Part shown: in pieces, positions 12,701 to 24,814 of the stretch
Numbering within the stretch: position 1 is the stretch's first letter
Layout: each line of letters opens with the position of its first letter
Origin: Hyalella azteca
Lineage: Eukaryota > Arthropoda > Malacostraca > Amphipoda > Hyalellidae
Assembly (NCBI RefSeq): GCF_000764305.2
Contig: NW_025931631.1
Coordinates: forward strand, 1-64,000
Length of the DNA: 64,000 nt
Reading direction: 5' to 3'
Notes under the pieces: generated by a model
What the model was told of the DNA's origin: nothing
The model's database searches: none
Seen by the model: the letters and a program-made list of their open reading frames with translations, nothing else
Program-made: the position numbers and the translations under genes

Positions 12701-12865
12701 ATTTATCTTCAACACATTTATTGAGGAATTAATGTTGCTTCGGAGTAGAAGATATATATATCACACTTCAAGCTATTGTAAAATATATATTTTATAATGT
12801 ATTCGGTAAATACATTATAAAATATATATTTTATAATGTATTTACCGAATCATGAAAGTTCGAAT
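12701..12865. repeat. ~130-bp repeat, copy A', with inserted palindrome
   Basis: Matches 12041-12169 from ATTTATCTTCAACACATTTA to ATCATGAAAGTTCGAA, but is about 36 bp longer because its AT core has become a palindrome. The two copies bracket the LTR remnant. Confidence 0.8.
12801..12850. repeat. perfect 50-bp palindrome with no loop
   Basis: ATTCGGTAAATACATTATAA (12801-12820) and the following AATAT read as the exact complement of 12826-12850, ending TTTACCGAAT. The centre is ATAT. The preceding AAAATATATATTTTATAATG (12779 onward) is a further copy of the right arm, so the core exists as direct and inverted copies. Confidence 0.95.
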
Positions 12866-14774
12866 TCTCACTCACACAAATAATTTTGAATTTTGTGTTT
12901 TTTCTTACAAATTTTAAAGTTTACACACCGACACGCCAGCTGATTCAAAAACCCGACATCGTTTTCTGATATTCAACTCGTCGATATTTTTTATAGGATC
13001 ATAGTCGCCTGAAGGGAAGATTCTCCTGGCATCTGAGATAAGAATATCACGTAAACAAGAAATTCAGTTCAGGATGTAGAGTGAACGCGTTTTGAAATAA
13101 AAAGGGAAAGGACAAACGATTGGTATCAAGTATGCATTGATAAAATTAGGCGAAATTTACTGGCAATTCTTAATTTTAAATTGAAGAGTCCAGCATAAAT
13201 ACCTTGTCGATTTTTGTGATTAATTAAAATGTTTTATCATTCGATGATAAACACGCTGTGTTTAACAAGGGGAAAGCCTGATCGCATGATCGGCACTATA
13301 TAGCCCAAAATTTATTAAGAAGCAGATCATGCTATTGCATCGCTATAATAATTATGAATTAACGAAGGTTATTGAATGTTAAAGAACATATCAGGAGAGA
13401 TATTTCCTTTAAAAATGATTTCGTCTGAATCCCTCTATTCATACTTCGGGCTGCCGTGGAGAATTTTATTCTAAGCCATACAATTTTTTTCCAATGATGT
13501 CATCAGATGTTTTAAGAGTTCAGGTGAACCTTTCAGTTAAATTAAAAAACTTTCGCTTTTTCTGACTGTATTTCACTAATTTACACCCACTTATCAGTCA
13601 AACAAGAAAACAATTATCAGTATATTATCTTGACTGATAATTATCAGTAATATCAGTCAAACAAGATTTACATCGCTCAATGTCAGCATCACTTGGCATT
13701 GATCGCGCTATATTATCAATGACATAGAAAAATTTCTATCTTATTTATTTTTTCGAAGCCCTTCCAAGTTTTGATAGCTAATAAATAATAAAACCCAATG
13801 CCATCAATCTAGCTTTTGAATGTGAAAATTAATAACGTGCGTTAGTTCTACTGGCTGGTATGAGCAAGAATGCGTGTGGTTTATTAGTAACGTGTTCAAT
13901 TGGGATTCAACACGATATAGATATTAATATATATACGAACTATAGTCTATAGTCTATAGTATAGTCATTGTTTCTGGACGTATAACTGCCCCTGAATATC
14001 ATAAATTGTAAATGCCCATAACGCCCCATTGCACGTAAAACTGCCCCATCCATCTCAATATTGGAAGTATTCCATGCAAATGAAGATCGTGACGCTGAAC
14101 GCTTACATTTACATGACTGGCAGAGACACGATGTCGGCCATGTTTTCTTAGCAAGCGTCTCTCCTGCCATGTCTTGACCCAAGGACAAGCTAAGAAATTT
14201 CCGTGCATTTGTGGCCACCAAGAATATATTTTATGCTCCATGGGAGAACACTTTATTGCATTACACTGCCGGGTTATGTTGCTTTACTTGCCAATTTTAC
14301 GAGCTCGTGAATGCCTGGACGAATATTTTGCGGGCAAGACATTAGCTACTTACAATATAACTTAAGATAACACAATAATTTTTTGATCGTAACAGCTTAA
14401 GTCGACGCTTGAATGCATTTTGCTAATCGAGACGTTCTGTATACTATTCGCGCGGTAATTAATAAATCATAGATATTCTCATCAGAAGCAACCCAGCTAT
14501 ACGTGCAGAAAGTGCCATGTATTTAGAAATTATTTATTTAGAAAACATGGCTCATCCATTTGTTCTCCTGAGTACAAAATTACTATCAGCCTTTACGTTC
14601 CTCATTGAGATCTCACTAGCCGACCTGTGGCTTCAATCTTGGCATCAAAAGTTCTTGATTTATAACCCGCGATTTATTAAGTAATATGTAATAAAGCTAA
14701 TAAATGTTGTTGTACACGCTGACGTTTCATAAAGCTCACATTCTAGTACGGGCACAAAAAATATAGAAACAAAA
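12866..14774. other. unique sequence with small repeats, no gene recognised
   Basis: A 16-bp direct repeat, TATCAGTCAAACAAGA, occurs at 13592 and 13651, and between the copies lies a 16-bp palindrome, ACTGATAATTATCAGT (13633-13648). TATAGTC is repeated at about 13940-13965. A less AT-rich stretch at 13970-14340 has several overlapping open frames (63-93 codons) on both strands with no recognisable product. Confidence 0.5.
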
Positions 14775-14823
14775 TATAGGAGTGCCCGTTTCAAAATAGA
14801 GAAACAAAACGGGCACTCCTATA
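14775..14823. repeat. perfect 17-bp inverted repeat, 15-nt loop
   Basis: TATAGGAGTGCCCGTTT (14775-14791) and its exact complement (14807-14823) surround an A-rich loop. GGGCAC also occurs just upstream at about 14750. Confidence 0.95.
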
Positions 14824-15103
14824 AGTTCTCTACTTTAATGAATATTGTTATTATATTCTAATACATGTTCTATTCTGTCACTGAACTAAATATCGCCTTC
14901 AAAAAAGTAAATAATGAGTCTTCTTACGACAACAATCACTTATGATGGGGCTAACGATTATCCATTTCTGTTATCTGTAATGGATGTATAATAGATCTGT
15001 AATAGATAAATAATCGAAAAATCCACCTACTGAGGCTGATGAACATATTGATCTGATCAAAGCCTACTCGTAACAACAAGAAATGTCGGATTCACGATCA
15101 GTT

Positions 15104-15163
15104 TCTAATAATATAAATATAATATTATATTAGTTGGAGTTTAACTACTTTTATATTATTAGA
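15104..15163. repeat. 14-bp AT inverted repeat
   Basis: TCTAATAATATAAA (15104-15117) pairs exactly with TTTATATTATTAGA (15150-15163). Chance formation is more likely here because only A and T dominate. Confidence 0.7.
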
Positions 15164-17923
15164 TATAATAAGAAAATTTTTTGCAGCATTCACTTTGAAT
15201 TTAAATTTAAGAATCTTTGAAGAGCAATGCTACTGGCTGAAATATTTCAGTCGAAATTATTTGATTATATCATAGTGATAATAAATTGAACAATTTAAAT
15301 ATATATTAATCTCTACATATATATTAATCTCTAATCTAAAGTAGGTCTTTCTCATAATAGTTCCTAGTAACCTGCACATTTCCAAATTTCGAATGTTAAT
15401 TTCATTCCTTTATTGTTTCAAATATATTGGGGTGCTCAGATCCAGTGCTAAGATGATATACAACATTTAATATCTATTTCAACTTTCGCAATATCCTCGC
15501 CAATATCTTAAAGATTATCGAGTAAGATTTGAGTACGTTAGTTAAGATTTCAAAAAGTTCAGGCAGCAGTAAATTCAAGCAGCTTTCAGAGAGTCAGGAA
15601 ATAATATGAAAGTTTATCATGACTGATGAGCTCATATTACCTCTAATGATAACAATAATGAGCAACACTGAGCAGAGTCAGGACTGCTGAGAATATAAGC
15701 GATAAGCGCACCATCAAAGTGTAATGCAGGGCGTGGCTGCATGCCTAGAATAATGATGTATTTTGTGAACAATAAACGAAGTCATCAAAATTGTGAGATC
15801 AAGATCAGGAATAATATTGCAAAATAAAGAAAAAATATGTGCATTCATATTCGGCGCCTGCAGCCGCGCATTCTGGGTTCCAAACATGGATGATCAAAGT
15901 GCTAGCTGGACTGAGCGGTTTCATCAATCATGATTGAAGGGTAGAAATGCGGCCGAGCCGTTAAATGGGACTTCGATCATAACAAAATATTCTTAACATT
16001 TACATATTTTGTAATGGAAAATATCGCTGTCAACTAGCCGTGAAAAAGAGGTTAAATCGATAGATTGGCGTATAGTGTCCATACTAAATTATAGAATAAC
16101 TTTGAAAATTTTAAATTGTACGTTAATTTTTGGGATTGAATGTCAGAGTTTCATTAGAAACAAATGAAGTGCTGTGTTTGAAAACAGTTTTCTTTAGATC
16201 TTATATTGCACACCATAAAATTATGGTATTCCAATGTACTTCAGATACAAATTCTGCCAATATACTTTTATTCATATTACCTACCTACGAGATATCATTG
16301 TTTCCAACTTTTCTTAAAAATTTGTCTACAATTTATGATAATTTTTAATTAATTCATTCGTTCAACAGAGGTAGAAAGTGTTGAAACAAATGAACGATTT
16401 ACCGAGTAGGTTATAAAGGTCGTGTCGATTGAATTTGTTTAAAAGAACATTCGTTCAAAGTATAACACAACATCAAAAAACTTTAAAAAATCTTTGTCAC
16501 AAGACAGACTCTAAATAATTTGAAGATTGCAATAAAACTTTTAGTTCAATAGTCGATATGACCTTTAAACTCAATAGGACATTTAGCTTAGCAAAGAGAC
16601 TTTTGTACCGTCAAACAAGCCCCATTGAAACCAAGGAGCTAGAAATTTTAAGATTTTTTCACCTGACGGCTCTTTAAATTGCTCTCTCAAATAAGTCCCA
16701 AAAAGGCATCATCAATTTCAAAACGACCACCAATACAATATAAGGTTATAATTAAATTTTGCTCTGGGTGATAAATTTACCATTCACTCCCATGATTCAA
16801 CCTCATAGATGCCCAAAAAACTGCAGTCAAGTCGCAGCATGATAGCTGGTATGAAGCTTGTCCGCTTCACAGAAGTTTAATAGGTACCAGTCAATTTTGC
16901 CCAGACGGAATGTACAGCACACTTTTTAACAAATATTCATATCTATTTACCATTTCAGTTTTTGTAAAAAAAATTAAGATAAAAAAACCCTTAAGTACTG
17001 CTCGTTTTGGGAGCCCCTAAGTCTTTTTACGAGCACTGAACGCAATGTCTTCACTCCCCTCATCTGAGTAGCAATAACCGGACAGGCGTTGTGGTCGCCG
17101 TGCTGTCTTAACAAACAATTGAACGACGTGTATATTAATCTTATAATAAATTTTCGGCTTAGCCAAATTCATTACTCACTTAACGGAAACTTAATTGCAT
17201 CTAATATATTAACGGAACAATGGAGTTGGTATAGATTTATTACAAGTCATATTGTGAAAACGGGTAAAAACAGTTCACAAAAGGAGACCAAAACATTGCT
17301 TTCTCTTTAAGTCGCATGATTGATTAATATTGGGGATTAAAGCCGCTTCTTCAAAGAAATTTAGTTTAAATGCCGCGTCAGGCGCTAAGAATCAAGTTAT
17401 TTTTTTTTTTGCTTTTATTTCATAATTAGGTTTAAGACTTGTGGTGTCCGAATCACCGCAAATATGCTTGAACCCTGTCATGGTGCGTCAGCTAGGAAAG
17501 CAACAATAGAATTGTTAAATTATTATTATTATAGAATATAATAGAACGATTGTTAAATAAATTAAATAATCGTTACTTCAACTGCCGTCCTTACATTCAG
17601 GTATAAGTGCTGTTATGATATGGGGATGTTTACCGTAAAATTTTATCTAAAACATGTGTGTGAGGGGTTACAATACAGTCTAACGAGTGGGGAACAGAAT
17701 AAAAAGTAAGTTCATTTTAACAATTGAATTACGGTTATTTGTGGGTTCAAAGTGGATAATTCCGAGAAGATCCCCCTCTTTGTCTGCCAAGTACAGGAAA
17801 AGATCGTCAGTTAATTGAAGATTATCTTTTAATGCAATCCATACTAACATATGCTCCCTGGAGCTTTTAATACACTGTTTTCTGAATTGAAAAAAAGACT
17901 AGTCTGGTTATGATAGTCATGTC
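15164..17923. other. unique AT-rich sequence, nothing recognised
   Basis: A 17-bp tandem duplication, ATATATATTAATCTCTA, is at 15299-15315 and 15317-15333, at the left of a long featureless stretch. A GC-richer patch at about 15855-15965 contains no convincing frame. The 72- and 73-codon frames at 16130 and 17089 are unassigned. Confidence 0.55.
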
Positions 17924-18055
17924 TGATGCTTATGAGGTACTCATGATGCAGAACCCTGATACGGTGCTTATGATACGGTACTCAAGATACCGCACACATG
18001 ATAAGGTACTCCTGATACGGTATTCATGATGTGGTACTCATGATGCTGCAAACTC
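17924..18055. repeat. 14-bp minisatellite, ~9 degenerate copies
   Basis: The unit is TGATACGGTACTCA. Copies start near 17957, 17971, 17985, 17999, 18013, 18027 and 18041, with less regular ones upstream to 17924. Diverged but in strict 14-bp register, hence not codon-repeat DNA. Confidence 0.85.
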
Positions 18056-18232
18056 CCAAATAAGCTTCGAAGAATTTAGAGTGTTTTTTTGCTGTATTTT
18101 CAATGCTCATCTGTCAACGATGAACGCTTGAATAGTTAAGTACATATATACTAAGGTGGCATAATATTTTGCCCAAAGTTTCTTGTAAAAAAGATGAAGT
18201 AATTTTTGCAGCGTCATTAAATGCTACTTTCA

Positions 18233-18495
18233 TTTTGAGCGAAGAGCTGTGCTTCTCTCACACTTGATTTTCTCGTAAATCATCTGCGAATCGCAGATGG
18301 CAGCATCGCTTTCATTTTATAAAATAAATAAAATTACCTCAAAAACTTAAAATAACTCGGTACTCACTGCAGTGAGTGAAAGAGAGCGCATTTTCTCGTC
18401 GACGAAAACGTAAGTCACGGACGGACAAACGGACTGACTGACGGACATGACGAGCACAATAGCGCCTTTTTCCATAAATGAGAAAATGCGCTAAA
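18233..18495. mobile_element. hairpin-rich interspersed element with ACGGAC core
   Basis: Contains an exact 13-bp inverted repeat, AGCGCATTTTCTC (18385-18397) and GAGAAAATGCGCT (18480-18492). This encloses a run of ACGG/GACT/GACGGACATGACGA words (18417-18454). Just upstream are two more palindromes: CATCTGCGA-a-TCGCAGATG (18281-18299) and ACTCACTGCAGTGAGT (18362-18377). Similar 'stem - GACGGACAGACGGACATGACGA-like core - stem' repeats are, to my knowledge, common interspersed elements in insect genomes. No target duplication was identified, so the outer limits are approximate. Confidence 0.5.
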
Positions 18496-20312
18496 AACTT
18501 TTAACGACTACATTACTTGATGGGTTCGGCGGAAGTATGAGTAAAAAGAATCAGCATTTAAGTTTGTTCAAGATAAAAAAAAATCCTATTTGGTCTATTT
18601 ATATTTGAGATTTTTCGTAAATAAAGAATCTTGGCCAGATTTTTTTAGATGCATCACTTCGAGTTGGCATTCAACATAAGTAAAGCTTATGATTAGACAT
18701 AAATTGGAAATATTCAGAACTCATTCTCTTTTCGAAAGTGGTTCCATACAACTTAATTTCAGATGTTCATAGTTTAAATTCACAAGTGTTTCATGCACGT
18801 GTAAAGGATTAATAAATTTCGTCAAAAAGGCAGGTAGAAAATTTCATCAAGCTTTAATTTCCCGTCAACTCCCTATTAAGCATATTAGAGGGTTTTGAAA
18901 TTCACTGGTTTTACACGAAAAAATTCAGCAATAATGTCCTAATAATTTTTCAAGGAAATCTTTCGTTGCATTTCGACTGCGGCTCATAATATAACAAAAT
19001 AAAATAAAAAGTTAGTTATTTATGTGCTCAAATTTTTTCTGTCCTAGAATTATCTTTTTAAATGAAAATGAAGAAAAATGTATGCGAATCTTTGAAGATT
19101 GAAACGAATACATTCTCCATCCAAGGTTGCTCAATGGGATTCTAACTAAATTGCATTCATACGAATAAAAAAACAATTTACTGATCCTTGTTTATTAAAT
19201 GTTTTCATGCTTTTTTGTCAATAATATAATGGTAATTAAAATTTCCTAATGATATGCGGTTGATCCCGTCTAAACTTGCATAATTTTATCACAAATCTAG
19301 ATCCCTTTGGGCGGCACAATACGCTGATAAAAACGAAGTATTACTTCATTATATCCACTAATCTCCCCCGAACCTGAAAAAATTATCATGCGACGAGTTC
19401 TGTCATCATAAATAGCGAACACTTATGATGGCTGATTATTTTCAGTTAGCAAATGACGTGGATGGTCGAGCTGATATTATATATAAATATGCAGACAGCC
19501 TCGTAAGCTCTCAAAGCTCGCTATTCACACTTAACAAATATTAATCAAGCGGTTGCATGTAGATGTCAAAAACTCCTAACTTATAATCTGATTTATCACA
19601 TCAATGGATTAGCCGTTGCCAGTTCATTGCCACTTAATAACTTCATGTGACACAGACACGGTTTGTTAAAAGTTATTTATCCGATTTAGATTAATAATAA
19701 TGAAATTTTCTTCGTCCTCGTTGAATGGAAAATCAATTTGAAGTGAACCCTTACCCATGCTAATACGGAAACCTGACGCTGAAGGTGGAATTTTGGGAAG
19801 ATTATATGAATATTGCATTTCATGCTTGGCCATTAAATTTGTAGCTCAGATATAAGAAACGCTAATTTGAGGCTGCGTTCAAACTATGACTGAGAATTTA
19901 AGCGTCGATTCTACGATTTTCGTTTTTGCTGTGAAAAGGGTATTTAACATGTTCCCGCGTATTGGCCATATGTGTACCAAACGAAATATTTTATTCAGTT
20001 TCGATAAAGCATATAATTCGAAATACCGTTAGAAAATTTCTCTTTAGGACCTTTGTGTTTATACGAAAAGTTTAATTGCAAAAATTGTGCAATCCGGATA
20101 CGCGGAAAACGTGTTAGGAGTCAGCATCGCAATTTGCTTCTGGCTCGTGAACATATTCAAACTAAATTATGAATTCATGTTCCGGAATGAATTATCAATT
20201 TGAGCATTATTCACTGCTTAGAAAGCGTAATGACTTTCCATTTTTACCTACAGATTATCCCGGAGCTTTTGAAATTTTTTTGCTTTTTATGATTATGCAT
20301 TCAAGTCATAGT
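18496..20312. other. unique AT-rich sequence; one TATA-like site
   Basis: No gene is recognised. A TATATAAATA box at 19480-19489 is followed 31 nt later by TCA (19511) in a CT-rich context, a promoter-like spacing, but no downstream ORF supports it. Confidence 0.45.
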
Positions 20313-20344
20313 TTGTGTATTCAGTCAACAGACTGAATACACAA
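20313..20344. repeat. perfect 14-bp inverted repeat, 4-nt loop
   Basis: TTGTGTATTCAGTC (20313-20326), loop AACA, GACTGAATACACAA (20331-20344). Confidence 0.95.
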
Positions 20345-23300
20345 CAGACTGTTCTGCAGAAGAACAAAATGATAATCGTTTTTGTACAAGAATTCTCAAA
20401 AATAATCGCTAGTATGATCAGCACATGATTCATTGAATAAATATTTCGCTACTTAATTGTTAAAAAAAATTTTCCTCCTATAAAATTGCATATTTTAACG
20501 TTCGTGATGTTTCAATAATAAACCCTTTTATCAATTTAAATTCCTTGAATTACTTGCAGGTTAAAATATTCATCCTTCTCTTTTGATAGAATCCCCTCCC
20601 TAGGTGCCTGATCCATTTTCCATAAAACTTTTTTTTACGTCAAAACTTCCAAGCAAAATTTATGACCGAAGAAGTCCACCGTCGGAAAAGTAGCAATAAC
20701 GAAACCAGCTTTACTGAGTTTCTAATAAGGTACGTGAGTCTATAGGACTACATTTAGCTCATTTATAAGTGGCGATACGTTATCTAAGCCCAAGATCTAT
20801 TCTATCTACTTAAGTCGACACGATAGTCACCTATGTTCACCTCCTCTAAACCAAAGTGATGAATTCCCAATTTGATATCAACCTTAATTAGTGATGCATT
20901 AATATATAGGACGATAACGTGATTTCCGAAGCATTCAATTTAATTTGCAATCTTAGACGTTAAATCCATTCCGCGAGAATTAACTATATTTTCAATGATA
21001 AATAGAGAATAACTAATCCAGCCTAAAACATAGTGTTACTCGATTTCGAAATAAATTCTAGGTATTAGTTCAACACGGCACGTCTTAACAGTTGTGATGG
21101 GCACACTATGACGATATTATTTTCCGCATCACGAATCTCTAATTCATTGTTGCATCCGGTGATGCGGCTGGGTTCATTCATGCAAGCGTCCCGTTTAAAA
21201 TTCATGACAAACTCATCGGCGGCAAATTCCTCGCTTGTATTCATCAGGCGCCATATACAGAGAATTTCGCTGGAGGCTGATTCATTATTGCATTATAACT
21301 TTCGATGCATTAATTATTAATGTATGACATCTAAATGAGCGATGGTCAATTCGCCGAGGAATGACCTGTCTGACTTGAAGGAAATAATTCGATAAGGGGC
21401 ATAAGGAATGGAAACCTAAATTCCTTCTTTCTACCCAGTGACTGTGAATCCCCATTACATTCATCCCGGCTCGTCTATTTTTGTACTTAAATTTCTAATT
21501 TTGAGTTTTTGGCTAAATTTTACAAGCGAGCAGCACTGGAAGAATGTCAAGTTCTCGTTTCTAGGACAAATGCATTTTAATTAATTTGGCTTGCGTAACA
21601 AAGCCTCAAATAAAAACCACGTGGAAAACCTCTGAGAATTCATAAACACTATTTCATGCTAGAGCGCTCACTGGATACTGGATATATTCAGAAAAAGGGT
21701 AGCCTTGCTAGTTTCAAGTTAATTAAGTATTATCCGACTCTCCTGGCAATTGAAGGGACTAATTAAGCTCCAGAACACGTAATTAAATTAAATCCCTCGT
21801 TCGTTCAAGTGTTAGAATTGAAAGTCACTTGAAAAAGCAATGGAGTCTGCCTGGAAATTCCAAAAATATTTTAATTTACCTTCTCGTCTCAAAACAATTG
21901 CGTAATCACTGGAAAATAATAACTGCATCTCTAAGTTTAATGCATAGGTCACATTATCCAAATTGTTACTTCACGTAGCATTATACGAATTTTACGACTG
22001 TTCAAACTACTGCATTATACGATGCATTATGCATTATACGACTGTTAAAACGTCAGAATGTTACATCGCTATTTGCACAAACTCTCACTCGTTCAACTAA
22101 GTGATGTATTCAACTTGGTCGCGACTGCTTACATTTTGTCAATATTTATTTCTTTAAATCTCACTGTTTTCATGTGATGGAAGCAGAAACCCCTCATTTA
22201 ATCAGTCTGAAACATGTGAAGTTACCTTCTAAAAGAAGAGATACTTTATTATTTAATGTCTGGGGTAAAAAGTGTCGTTCCTCATTCAATATTTTTCTTT
22301 TGTACAGCTCTGGATAGAATTTCATGTTCATTTCATTGCTTAATTCACTCATTTTCAATTACTAAAACTTGACTTCCGAAAGCCAGGTTAATTAGTGATT
22401 CAACTGATTGTTCAACTAGCAATCAATTTTAACTTAAAGTAAAACAGGCGAATCGCTACAAAAAGGATTATTTCGTTTATCAATTGTTTTTAAAAGAATG
22501 TTATCTTATTGCTGATTGAAGAACCATTCGATTTAATCTTACGTTACGACAAGTAAAAAAATTGTCTGACTAAAGTTACGCTAAAAAGCTCTTTTGGAAT
22601 TCTTACTTGGGCTCTTGATATTTATTGCTACAAAATTAACCCACTCGGAAAAATTTAGTCGCATTTACGGCAGGTGTCATACACAAGTATGCAGCATCCG
22701 TATATATGACACTCTGAAATGCGTTTCTGCCTTTTGGAAAATTATAGCACCGTATGATTAGAGTAATTTCGTCATAAAGGCAGGATAATTTGCTGCTGAA
22801 CATTTAAAATCCGTGCAATGCTAATTTCTTTGCGCAATTTTAAACGTAGGTCTTATTTTCAACAAGAAAATTCATATTCCGTTCTTCTGAATAACTATAA
22901 TCTTCGATAATCGTTGAAATATATGATGAAACATGTATGACTCATAGGACAAAATAATCATTTTTCATTCGTCCTTTCTTTGATTTCTCACCACGAAACT
23001 CATACTGGTTTAATGAGAAGTCAAGGTTGACCAAACAAACATTTTCATGCGAGGTCAGCGAAGCTCTAATGAATATTCGGCGCGACGTCTGTGACCGGGA
23101 TGGTCATTAAGGGAGAAGGCCCACGACCATGAAAACCTCAACCTGGAGACCACAGAGAGCTTTTGCTGCTCTCATTCTCAGGACATAATGAGTCTGGGTG
23201 TAGAATTACTGAATGGTTGGCATTTTCTCGTTGGAACCATGATAGACAAATTGAATATCTCGCGTTATATCCCTACCATTCGGTAGTATTGCGTAGAAAA

Positions 23301-24765
23301 AATTTTCCCCTTGAATTAACCAAGTTTTGTACTTGAAAATAATTTAAAGACGGCACGCACAAAAAATTATGTTATTGAGTTTCGACACTACTAAACGGGA
23401 AAACAGGATATGAATTCTGAACAATCACGACAGAATATGTTAGAGTTTTCTACATTGGTCTTACATTTTCAATCATATTAAGTCGTATATAAAAATAATG
23501 CCGCAATAAATCTTCCAAATTCGATTTACTTTCCCAATTGTGGCTGATTTCACTAGTGCACTTATGATGAAAACCTGTGAATAAGACTCATGAGTCGACA
23601 AGATGAGTTAATCTGAATCATTTACATGTAACACTTCTAGCAAGATGAGAAGTTGCACATTTTTAAATTTGTGCATAGCTTTTTTAGCCTTTATAAATAA
23701 ACGAGAATTAAACAAAATCATAATAATTGTATTACGAATAAGCAGTCTCATCAAAGTATTTCGCAAGCCACACACAGCAAGCAATTTAGTTAAGTTTATC
23801 TCGAACTTTGCGTTCTTACAGCTGACTGGGGAAATCGACCCAATTAGTGCAGCTGCTGCTATAGAAAAAAAAACTATTCGCTTGCTATAAAAGTAGCAAG
23901 TAAATAGCCCATATATTGATGTTTTCAAAATCCAAGCAAATTTTTTAGTTCAAATTATAGTCGATTTTGGTTGTAAGATCTGGGAACGCAGAATATTTTT
24001 GATAAATTTCAATTATTCCGAACAGCTGTGTTCTTTGTGCAACATGCATAAATAATATAGACAGTGGAAAAAGATGAATCAGTCTTCTGAAACCCAGGGA
24101 AATACATGAATATATGAAGTATGATTTGATTACAATCAATATTTTTTCGTTCCTTGCAGACGAGTAAACATTTTTATGGCAATGATAATATCTTTAGAGA
24201 AACAAGTAATTCAATTCCTTAAGTTAAATTTCCCATGCTTCCTTGACGTCACATTCTACAGGTATAGAATTTCCCAGTACATTCTTATAATTCACTAGAA
24301 CTTATTATTCATTACGAGTCAAACATCACTGCCGGGAGGCATGGTCTTCAACAAGCATTACTCTTTGTAAGACTGGAGACTAATCAGCCCGAACATTTCG
24401 CTCGTCTGGGAGGCAAGCGATGTCTAAGCCGAGCAACCTCCAGCTGCTTTATACCCTGTCAAAATTTTCGTGCCGATTAAGGTCGTTTTAGAGGAACTAT
24501 ATTCGGCTTAGGGGTGAATCAGGAGCAAGTCGGCCACTTTGGGTGTTTTGCTTCTATTTACCAGCCTCTTTTGGAAGTCAATTGCCCGGTAGGCCAAATC
24601 TGCGTAATATGATTAAAAAGAGCAGCTGNTAACCACGCCATGTCATAATAGTTACTAGCTGTAAACGTCTTTGCATGAAATTGAGCCTCTGGTAGACTGC
24701 TCTGATCTTAAAACTGAGCGAGTAGTGCAATATAGACTGCATATATATATAACTTACAGAGATTG
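20345..24765. other. unique AT-rich sequence, no gene recognised
   Basis: GCATTATACGA occurs three times between 21978 and 22041, with ACGACTGTT following two of the copies. GC-richer patches at about 23050-23200 and 24330-24560 have no recognisable product. The 106-codon minus-strand frame at 23608-23928 has a hydrophobic stretch but no ATG near its start. An ambiguous base (N) lies at 24629. Confidence 0.5.
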
Positions 24766-24814
24766 AAATGCCCCCTCCCTTCCCCCCATAAGGGGGGGAA
24801 TGGAGGGGGCATTT
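24766..24814. repeat. GC-rich 22-bp hairpin, 4-nt loop
   Basis: AAATGCCCCCTCC (24766-24778) and GGAGGGGGCATTT (24802-24814) are exact complements. The inner C and G runs pair too, with one mismatch, around loop ATAA. A T-run follows the right arm. The hairpin stands out sharply from the AT-rich surroundings. A bacterial-style terminator reading is not appropriate here. Confidence 0.9.

Noticed and set aside
23608..23928. 106-codon minus-strand frame with a hydrophobic, signal-like stretch
   Set aside because: No ATG near the start (it opens at TTG), an overlapping plus-strand frame is also open, and the sequence is AT-driven.
24766..24814. GC hairpin followed by a T-run considered as an intrinsic terminator
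   Set aside because: The window has eukaryotic character and there is no gene upstream on either strand.
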